Source: Paenibacillus sp. 598K (lineage in GTDB: Bacteria > Bacillota > Bacilli > Paenibacillales > Paenibacillaceae). Taken from it: a stretch of DNA of 64,000 bases. How positions within the stretch are numbered: position 1 is the stretch's first letter; each line of letters starts with the position of its first letter. Position numbers and translations under genes: made by a program. Below the pieces are notes generated by a model, which saw only the letters and a program-made list of their open reading frames with translations, made no database searches and was not told the DNA's origin. The stretch lies in contig NZ_BFBX01000083.1 of NCBI RefSeq assembly GCF_003851045.1, forward strand, positions 1 through 64,000, given 5' to 3'. Of the stretch, positions 52,589-58,852 are shown piece after piece.

Positions 52589-54445
52589 TTAGTCCGTATA
52601 GATATACCAGCGCCGGACCAGCGGGAGGCGGCGCCATACACGCTTGAGCCACGGATACACATAGTAGTCGAGGCCGAACATGCTGCCCGAGCCGCCGATC
52701 AGCGCGATCCCGGCTGCCATGTACCAGAGCATCTCGTAAGGGGCCATCCCGGAGATCCACACCATCGCGCCCATCCCTACGGATACGACGGCGGCCGGCG
52801 CGGTGAACAGTCCGGCGATCAGCAGCAGTCCGACGATCAGCTCGGCGCCGACCATTGCCGCCTGGAAGATGTACGCCAGCGCATTGAAGCTGCCGTCGGC
52901 GTTGAAGAACATCAGCCCCATCGACCAGTCGACGATCGATTGGACGAAGTCCGGCACCGGCAGCGCCGAGAGGGCGGTCTCGGTATGGGCAGAGGCCGCG
53001 GATACCGCATCGGCCGCTCCGCCGCTTACGCTCGCTCCGGAGACGCCGTCTGCCGCCTGGGCCGGGATGAGGAAGATATGTCCGGGATCGTCGAAGATCT
53101 TGAACATCTTATCCCAGCCCTGCTTGAACCACATCCACCCGGCCAGCAGCCGCAGCGGCACGAGCCAGAAGTTCGGCGAGCGCTTGGCGAAGTGTCCGCC
53201 CAGGAAGCTCCGATTGTTGCGTACATGGACAAATTCATGAAGGAGATAATGATACACTTTGTTGAAGCCGCACACCTGGAACAGATAGACCATGTTGATC
53301 AGATGCTTGACAGCCATCGCCGGCAAGCCGCTCAGCTTGAACATCTTCCCTGGCAGGCCGACATTGGCGACGCCATAGCGGCTGCCGATGCACACCATCG
53401 TGCCGTGGAACGTAGGTCGGTACGTTTTCTTCTTCGTATTCAGGAATTCCGACGCAATGTTGTGGGCGATGACGGGGGCTGCCAGCTCCGCGTTTTCGAC
53501 CATCTGCGGCACAGGGTTCGTAGCCCCCTCAGGGATATAGAAGATGTTGTCGCCGACAACATACACATTTTCGTGTGCCGGGACTTGCAGTTTGTCGTTG
53601 GTGAGGATGCGACGCCGGCCCTTCTGCTCGACATCGAGCTCGCCGACCAGATCGGCGCCCTCGACGCCAGCGGTCCAGATGACCGTCCGCGAGGCGATGT
53701 CCTCGCCGCCGACGGTGACGCCGCGCGCCTTCACCTCGGTTATTTTGGCGCCGGTCGAGATCTGGACGCCCATCTTGCGCAGTCGCTTCTCGGCCTTGTT
53801 GATCAGCGGCTGCGGCAGGATGGGGAGGATGCGGTCCATCATGTCCGCGACATGGAGCGAGACCTCCTCCGGATCGACGTGGAATTCCTTGCACAGCTCT
53901 TGCGTATACTCCGCCAGCTCGCCGATCATCTCGACGCCGGTGAATCCGCCGCCGACGACGACGAAGGTGAGCATCTCCTTGCGGGCTTGCGGATCGTATT
54001 CCTTGATTGCGCTGCGGAACATATGCCCGACATGCTCCTTGAGGCGCACTGCATCCTCATAAGACCATAAGGTGAGCGCGTGCTCGTCTGCGCCGGGGAT
54101 GCCGAAGAAGGTCGGCTTGCTGCCCGTCCCGATGACCAGATAATCGTAGGTGTAGGTTTGCTTTTGTCCCTGCAGCGTCCGGGCGTCAAAGTCGATATCG
54201 CCGATATGGTCGAGCACGACATTGACATTGCGGAAGCCCGAGAAGATTTTTTTGAGGTCGATCTTGATCGAATCCTCTTCGACGCGACCGGCTGCAACTT
54301 CGTGCAGCTCGGTCAACAGGGTATGGAACGGCTTGCGGTCGATAAGCGTGATGGATACGTCGCGACGTTTGCGCAGACGGTTAGCGAGCTTTTTGGCGGT
54401 TAAGACGCCGCCGTAGCCGCCACCGAGGACGATGATCTGTTTCAT
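52589..54445 (-). CDS. ndh2: Type II NADH dehydrogenase with membrane C-terminus, Ndh2
   Basis: A 618-residue flavoprotein. The N-terminal FAD site is IIVLGGGYGGVLTAKKL (residues 4-20). The NDH-2 core continues with YDYLVIGTGSKPTFFGIPGA, a second nucleotide fold VVVGGGFTGVEMIGEL for NADH, and VYVVGDN near residue 300. Unlike plain NDH-2 enzymes, it has a C-terminal extension of ~200 residues with about four to five membrane helices in a DoxX-like arrangement, interrupted by an Ala/Ser-rich loop. This build is known from the EET-dedicated Ndh2 of Listeria, which passes electrons from NADH to demethylmenaquinone. AAGGGGG precedes the ATG; the pplA-like gene ends 51 bases upstream. Confidence 0.92.
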   Translation of the reverse strand: MKQIIVLGGGYGGVLTAKKLANRLRKRRDVSITLIDRKPFHTLLTELHEVAAGRVEEDSIKIDLKKIFSGFRNVNVVLDHIGDIDFDARTLQGQKQTYTYDYLVIGTGSKPTFFGIPGADEHALTLWSYEDAVRLKEHVGHMFRSAIKEYDPQARKEMLTFVVVGGGFTGVEMIGELAEYTQELCKEFHVDPEEVSLHVADMMDRILPILPQPLINKAEKRLRKMGVQISTGAKITEVKARGVTVGGEDIASRTVIWTAGVEGADLVGELDVEQKGRRRILTNDKLQVPAHENVYVVGDNIFYIPEGATNPVPQMVENAELAAPVIAHNIASEFLNTKKKTYRPTFHGTMVCIGSRYGVANVGLPGKMFKLSGLPAMAVKHLINMVYLFQVCGFNKVYHYLLHEFVHVRNNRSFLGGHFAKRSPNFWLVPLRLLAGWMWFKQGWDKMFKIFDDPGHIFLIPAQAADGVSGASVSGGAADAVSAASAHTETALSALPVPDFVQSIVDWSMGLMFFNADGSFNALAYIFQAAMVGAELIVGLLLIAGLFTAPAAVVSVGMGAMVWISGMAPYEMLWYMAAGIALIGGSGSMFGLDYYVYPWLKRVWRRLPLVRRWYIYTD

Positions 54446-54496
54446 GGCGTTTGCCCCCTTGCGGGTGTAGTGGTAGTCATTGGAGTCGATCGGGCG

Positions 54497-55405
54497 TTAC
54501 TTGGCGCTGGCCAGCGCTTCTTGGGCCAGCTCGACGAAGCTGTTGACATGGATGGATACGCCGGCGATTGCATCGGTCTTGCCATCTTCAGCGCGGTAGA
54601 CGATTTTTGCCGGGTCTTGGACCTCGAGCAGATATTGCTCCGCGTTGTGCGCTTGCTCATGCCATTCCGCTTGTGCGCCGCCATTGGCGACCATGCCGTA
54701 TTCGCCGGATGCCGAACGGGTCACTTTGTCAGTGCCGCCGTCTTTGTGCTCGCCATTCCAGCTGACCGCTGCGATCTTGCCGTTGATGACCGTCACAGTG
54801 ACGTTTTCTTTCCAGCCCGAACTTTCGGCGAATTCTGCAGCCTCGGCGCGATAGGTGCCGTCTTTGTAAGGTCCGACTTCGGTTGGTCCGGCAGCGAGCG
54901 CTTTATTGACCAGCTCGGAGAAGCCTTCTACACCGATCGACACGCCCGAGACAGCGTCGGTTTTGCCTTCGTCGTTCAGGTTGAGACCGTCTGCGCTTTG
55001 CTCTGCGATGAGGTAAGCTTCCATTTTGGCTGCTTGCTCATCCCATTCGGCTTGCGCGTTGCCGTTAGCTACCATGCCGTAAGCACCGGTTTTCGACGAA
55101 GTTTTTTTGTCGAGGCCACCATCTTTATACAGTGCGTTCCAGTCGACCTTCGTAATTTTGCCGCCTTCGACTGTCAAGGCGACGACTTCCTTCCAGCCCG
55201 ACTTCTCGGAATATTCGCCTTCGGCGTAGTAGGCGCCATCGGCCAGTCCTGTCGTTTCATTATCGACTGTCTTCTCCGGGGTAGTGGTGGCTGGTTGCTC
55301 GGCAGGTGGAGATGCCGGATCCTTCGGCTCGTTTGCGCCGCCGCAGCCGGCGAGCAAGGCGAGTACGAGAGTCGAGACGACAATACCGATCCATGTTTTT
55401 TTCAT
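54497..55405 (-). CDS. pplA: Two-domain FMN-binding lipoprotein, PplA type
   Basis: A 302-residue surface lipoprotein (lipobox LAGC, Cys21) with two homologous FMN_bind domains (about 53-172 and 178-300). Each contains a SGWKE strand, AYGMVANG or EYGMVANG, QAEWxEQA and a flavinylation motif: DAVSGVSIGV with candidate Ser156 and DAIAGVSIHV with candidate Ser284. FMN would be attached by ApbE (45511-46581). In Listeria PplA shuttles electrons from the membrane quinone pool to extracellular acceptors. The start at 55405 has GGAGGG; the longer upstream frame would bury the signal peptide. It is first in the operon pplA-ndh2-hepS-hepT, with a redox palindrome at its promoter. Confidence 0.92.
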   Translation of the reverse strand: MKKTWIGIVVSTLVLALLAGCGGANEPKDPASPPAEQPATTTPEKTVDNETTGLADGAYYAEGEYSEKSGWKEVVALTVEGGKITKVDWNALYKDGGLDKKTSSKTGAYGMVANGNAQAEWDEQAAKMEAYLIAEQSADGLNLNDEGKTDAVSGVSIGVEGFSELVNKALAAGPTEVGPYKDGTYRAEAAEFAESSGWKENVTVTVINGKIAAVSWNGEHKDGGTDKVTRSASGEYGMVANGGAQAEWHEQAHNAEQYLLEVQDPAKIVYRAEDGKTDAIAGVSIHVNSFVELAQEALASAK

Positions 55406-55431
55406 AGCTGAACCCTCCAAGTTAATATGTG

Positions 55432-55449
55432 TTGTGAATTGTTTCACAT
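55432..55449. promoter_or_regulatory. Rex- or FNR-type operator at the pplA promoter
   Basis: TTGTGAATTGTTTCACAT (plus strand) is a TTGTGAA-N4-TTCACA palindrome with one mismatch to the Rex consensus and a perfect TGTGA-N6-TCACA. It covers the predicted start site, which favours repression. Confidence 0.65.
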
Positions 55450-55457
55450 ATATACCA
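55449..55457 (-). promoter_or_regulatory. Extended -10 promoter of the pplA operon
   Basis: On the minus strand, TG, one base, then TATATA, 44 bases upstream of the pplA start codon. No good -35. Confidence 0.45.
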
Positions 55458-55479
55458 TACCTCATTTTTCCGGACTTGG

Positions 55480-55497
55480 TTGTGAAAGAAATCACTT
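55480..55497. promoter_or_regulatory. Second, weaker redox-type half-palindrome
   Basis: TTGTGAAAGAAATCACTT matches TGTGA-N6-TCAC but not the full Rex pattern. It is centred about 46 bases upstream of the predicted pplA start site. Confidence 0.4.
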
Positions 55498-55982
55498 TAT
55501 TGCGTTTTTTTTCGTTGTGTGAGGGGGCCTAGTGAAGCACGCCGATTCTACCCGACGAAAGTCATCTCACCGAGGGGACCAACTCTCCGTGTAGCCCGGA
55601 TGCCTGCATATAGCGAAATCGGTGTGTTAAGTTTTTAGAGTGCAATAAGACCGAGAGCGTTAGGTGGATTTTTTTGGCGCGCTTCTCGGTGGGAGGGAGC
55701 TAATCTATAGTTTTTATAGGAAGTATATTTAATTTTTTAAGGATAGTGGAAGGAAAAACGGTTATGCGCTATTGACGCCGAACTGTTTTGTGGGTAAAGT
55801 TAGTTTCGGAATAACAAACAAGAAAACAAAACTATCATTTGTTTGGTTGAGCGTTCGAGCTTGCGAGGTGCTGATCTGAACAGAAGCAAGCATAAACAAG
55901 CAGCAATCGCTAATTCCTGTAATAATGTGTATACTGGACAAGGTATGCATGATGACAGTTTTGTTCGAGGATGGGTGTAGCC
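55498..55982. other. Intergenic stretch with a possible hairpin
   Basis: No gene is supported. ACCGAGAGCG at 55650 can pair with CGCTTCTCGGT ending at 55690, with a T-rich loop. The rest is AT-rich, with a TATACT at about 55930 that might serve the LacI-type gene. Confidence 0.4.
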
Positions 55983-57008
55983 ATGAGGAAAAAAGTAACG
56001 CTGCAAGAAATCGCCGATCTGGTCGGCGTATCGAAATTCGCCGTCTCTCGCGCGCTAAGCGCCAAGCCCGGCGTCAGTCCGCAGACAAGAGAGACGATCC
56101 TGAAGGCGGCCGGGCAGCTCGGCTACTTTAAGCAGCCCGAACAGGCATCCTCCAAATCCGAGGCGTGGCGGCCGCATAACGTCGAAAAGGGGACAATCGT
56201 CGTATTGTTCCCGAACGTAAGGTATCAAAATCGTGAATCGATGTACTGGGGACCGGTGTTTGAGGGCATCACGGCCCGCCTCAATCAGAACGGCATGGAC
56301 ATCCTGACGGTCACAGAGCCTTCCGGCGACAACCTGTTCAGTCTCCTCAACCCTGGCGCGATTCGCGGCATTATTACGATCGGAGCGGTCTCGACGCAGA
56401 TTTTGCTCGATATCGGCGAGCTGCATATTCCGACCGTTATGGTCGATCACGACGACCCGGCCTTCCGGTGCGACACCGTGTTCGTGGATAACTTTCATGA
56501 TATGAGACAATTGATGATTCGTATGATCAGCAAGGGATACCGATCCTTTCAGTTCGTCGGTCATGTCCAGGACGCGCTCAGCTTTCAGCTGCGCTGGCTA
56601 GCGTTCAAGGCGGCGCTGGAGGAGCATGATATTCCGCTGGCGCAGGAGCCGCTGTTGATCGGACCTTATGCCTACGATATGTACGAGATGATGCATCACT
56701 ATACCGTCGAGGAGCTGCCGGAGGTTTTTGTGTGCGCGCATGATGCCAACGCCTCGTACCTGATCATCGAGCTGGCCAAGCGAGGGATCCGGGTGCCCGA
56801 GGATTGCGTCGTCACCGGCTTCGACAACACGGTGCAGGATCAGCCGATCATGGCGACGGTCCACACCGACAAGGAGTGGATCGGCATACGCGCCGTCGAT
56901 CAGCTGCTGTGGCGATTGGAATATCCCGACGGCAGCCCCGAGCGCAAGCTGATATCCGGCGAGCTGATCATGCGGGAGCAGTACGGCCGCAAGCCGGTCA
57001 GCCAATAG
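55983..57008 (+). CDS. LacI-family transcriptional regulator
   Basis: A 341-residue regulator. The N-terminal helix-turn-helix LQEIADLVGVSKFAVSRALS lies in residues 6-25, followed by the hinge region. A periplasmic-binding-protein-like sugar-sensing domain occupies the rest (IRGIITIGAVSTQILLDIGE; PEDCVVTGFDNTVQDQPI near the C-terminus). The ATG at 55983 has GAGGATGGG upstream; an ATG at 55971 overlaps that site. It probably controls the importer operon that starts at 57362, where a LacI/CcpA-like half-palindrome is seen at 57274. Confidence 0.9.
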   Translation: MRKKVTLQEIADLVGVSKFAVSRALSAKPGVSPQTRETILKAAGQLGYFKQPEQASSKSEAWRPHNVEKGTIVVLFPNVRYQNRESMYWGPVFEGITARLNQNGMDILTVTEPSGDNLFSLLNPGAIRGIITIGAVSTQILLDIGELHIPTVMVDHDDPAFRCDTVFVDNFHDMRQLMIRMISKGYRSFQFVGHVQDALSFQLRWLAFKAALEEHDIPLAQEPLLIGPYAYDMYEMMHHYTVEELPEVFVCAHDANASYLIIELAKRGIRVPEDCVVTGFDNTVQDQPIMATVHTDKEWIGIRAVDQLLWRLEYPDGSPERKLISGELIMREQYGRKPVSQ

Positions 57009-57022
57009 AGACAGATGCAATC

Positions 57023-57055
57023 GCCTTCTTCGCCCTGGCGCGAGGAGGGCTTTTT
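57023..57055 (+). terminator. Rho-independent terminator after the LacI-type gene
   Basis: GCCTTCTTCGC pairs with GCGAGGAGGGC-like sequence (11 bp with two wobbles), followed by five T. Confidence 0.75.
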
Positions 57056-57123
57056 GCTGTGAGCGCGGGAAGGGCGCGGAGACGGATTTGCTCCAGTAGT
57101 TTTGACCTAACGGACAGCCTGTG

Positions 57124-57162
57124 ATAACAAAAACAATAAAATAACAAAAACAAACAAAAACA
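57124..57162 (+). repeat. A-rich direct repeats upstream of the promoter
   Basis: ATAACAAAAACAA occurs twice, 17 bases apart, followed by another ACAAAAAC. It lies just upstream of the -35 and could be an UP element or an activator site. Confidence 0.5.
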
Positions 57163-57171
57163 TATAAAACG

Positions 57172-57200
57172 TTGACGTAAATTTAGCTCCGTGTTATTAT
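57172..57200 (+). promoter_or_regulatory. SigA-type promoter of the third importer operon
   Basis: TTGACG, 17 bases, then TATTAT. It would give a leader of about 155 bases before the binding-protein start at 57362. Confidence 0.75.
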
Positions 57201-57273
57201 CTTTTTGTGATCATTATCCAGCCTTTTCCTGATCATGAATCTCGTGGATAGCGTTCGTTTTTTAAAAGGGGGT

Positions 57274-57287
57274 TGTAAGCGTTTGCG
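57274..57287 (+). promoter_or_regulatory. cre-like / LacI-type operator
   Basis: TGTAAGCGTTTGCG matches the catabolite-responsive element TGWAANCGNTNWCA except at two positions in its right half. About 70 bases downstream of the predicted start site, it could act as a roadblock for CcpA or for the upstream LacI-type regulator. Confidence 0.45.
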
Positions 57288-57361
57288 ATGTTGATTGAAG
57301 CGGCTTCACTATCGGGGACGGTATCGTAACCCAATCATTTATTTAGGGGAGGAAGGCAACA

Positions 57362-58732
57362 ATGAAATCGGTAAAATGGCTTTTGTTAGTTATGTTAGCG
57401 CTTACAATCGTGGTGGCAGGCTGCAGCAGCGGCAATAGCACGGAGACGACGACTCCGCCGGCAGAGAAGGAGACGCCTAAGGAAGAGACGCCAAAAGAGG
57501 CAGAACCCGAGCCGGAGCCAGAGCCGGAAAAGCCTGCGCTTAACCTGAACGGCCGCACGATTCGCGTCGCTGCCTGGTGGGACGACAAGCCCAAGGGCGA
57601 GACCGCAGACGAGATTGCCCGTCTGGAGAAAATGGCCGAGCTTGAGCAAGCGTATAATTTTACGTTCGAATTCATCAACATCCCCTTTGAAGAATACATG
57701 GACAAATTCACGACCTCCGTCCTATCGGGCGAGCCATTCGCCGATGTCGCCATCATGGAGTATAAGCGAGCCGCCGTCCCGGTCAAGTCCGGACTGGTGC
57801 TGCCGATCAGCGAGTTCACAGCCGCCGACAGCGACATCAACAACGACGGTCGCCTCGTCCGCAAGCTGCCTCCGCTCGGCGGCGACGAGTATTCCTTCTC
57901 GTCTCCCGGCGTCTCCATCGTAGGCATCCACTACAACCGCGAGATCTTCAACCAGCTGGGCTTGCCTGATCCGCAGGATCTGCTCGATAGCGGCGAGTGG
58001 ACATGGGATAAGTTCCTCGAGATCGCCAAGAATGCCACGCGCGACACCAACAATGACGGAACGCCCGACACGTACGGCTATTCCGGATGGGCGGCGGACA
58101 CGGCGCGTCACTTCGCAGCGGCCAACGGCATCGCCTTCGTCGATGGCAATACGATGACGGATAACTCGACTGATCCGAAGACGATCGAAGCGCTCGAGTT
58201 CGTCAACCGCCTCTACAACACCGAGAATGTCGTCAAGGTGAAGTCCGGCAATCCGATGGACTGGAATGAGACGAATACGTTCAAGGATGGCGATGTCGCG
58301 ATGTCGCTGCAATATGACTGGAATATCGGCGATCTGAGCTTCGAAGCCGGGGTCGTGCCGATCCCGGCAGGACCGAACTCGGACGGCAAGCATACGTTCG
58401 CCAACACGGCGCTGAACGGCTGGTTTATCCCCAAAGGGGTCGAGAACCCCGCCGACGTCTACCGCATCTTCGAAGAGATGCGCGATGTCCCGACGACCGA
58501 GGAGTATGTTGGTCAGGACTGGCTCGAAGGCCGCTACAAAACCGAACGCGATATCCAGATCGCGCTGGACAAAATCAATGGCACCGGGCTGATCTCGATC
58601 GAGGAGGGCGTGCCGGATCATCCGTTCTTCGCCATCATGGATGAGATCATCATCCAGAAGCAATCCGTCACAGCAACGGTCGAGAGCCACAAGCAAGCGG
58701 CACAGGATGCGATCGCCAATCTCGGCAGTTAA
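57362..58732 (+). CDS. Sugar ABC transporter solute-binding lipoprotein
   Basis: A 456-residue type-1 binding protein. The signal peptide ends VAGC with Cys21 lipidated, then a Pro/Glu-rich linker (about residues 27-58). The body contains EYMDKFTTSVLSGEPFADVA, the DPQDLLDSGEWTWDKFLEIA helix region and DTNNDGTPDTYG, a likely calcium-binding loop. GGGGAGGAAGG precedes the ATG. It is first in an operon with a second, fused binding protein, two permeases and an NHL-repeat protein. Confidence 0.92.
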   Translation: MKSVKWLLLVMLALTIVVAGCSSGNSTETTTPPAEKETPKEETPKEAEPEPEPEPEKPALNLNGRTIRVAAWWDDKPKGETADEIARLEKMAELEQAYNFTFEFINIPFEEYMDKFTTSVLSGEPFADVAIMEYKRAAVPVKSGLVLPISEFTAADSDINNDGRLVRKLPPLGGDEYSFSSPGVSIVGIHYNREIFNQLGLPDPQDLLDSGEWTWDKFLEIAKNATRDTNNDGTPDTYGYSGWAADTARHFAAANGIAFVDGNTMTDNSTDPKTIEALEFVNRLYNTENVVKVKSGNPMDWNETNTFKDGDVAMSLQYDWNIGDLSFEAGVVPIPAGPNSDGKHTFANTALNGWFIPKGVENPADVYRIFEEMRDVPTTEEYVGQDWLEGRYKTERDIQIALDKINGTGLISIEEGVPDHPFFAIMDEIIIQKQSVTATVESHKQAAQDAIANLGS

Positions 58733-58747
58733 TCGAACGTCGAATGC

Positions 58748-58778
58748 GGAAGGGTGTGCAGCCATCGCACACCCTTCC
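58748..58778 (+). other. Intergenic stem-loop after a binding-protein gene
   Basis: GGAAGGGTGTGC and GCACACCCTTCC form a perfect 12-bp stem with a 7-base loop, 15 bases after the stop codon. The following bases are not T-rich. Confidence 0.75.
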
Positions 58779-58852
58779 TCTCCTTGCGGCCAGGCACGAG
58801 ACATGGCCGCGTCGCAGACGCTTGGAAGATGACCGAAGAGGAGGTCTGGCAC

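Noticed and set aside
52026-52760. Minus-strand frame of 244 codons over hepS and the ndh2 end
   Set aside because: It is out of frame with both genes. Only its last residues look meaningful, because the 74-bp repeat brings a copy of the hepS end into that frame.
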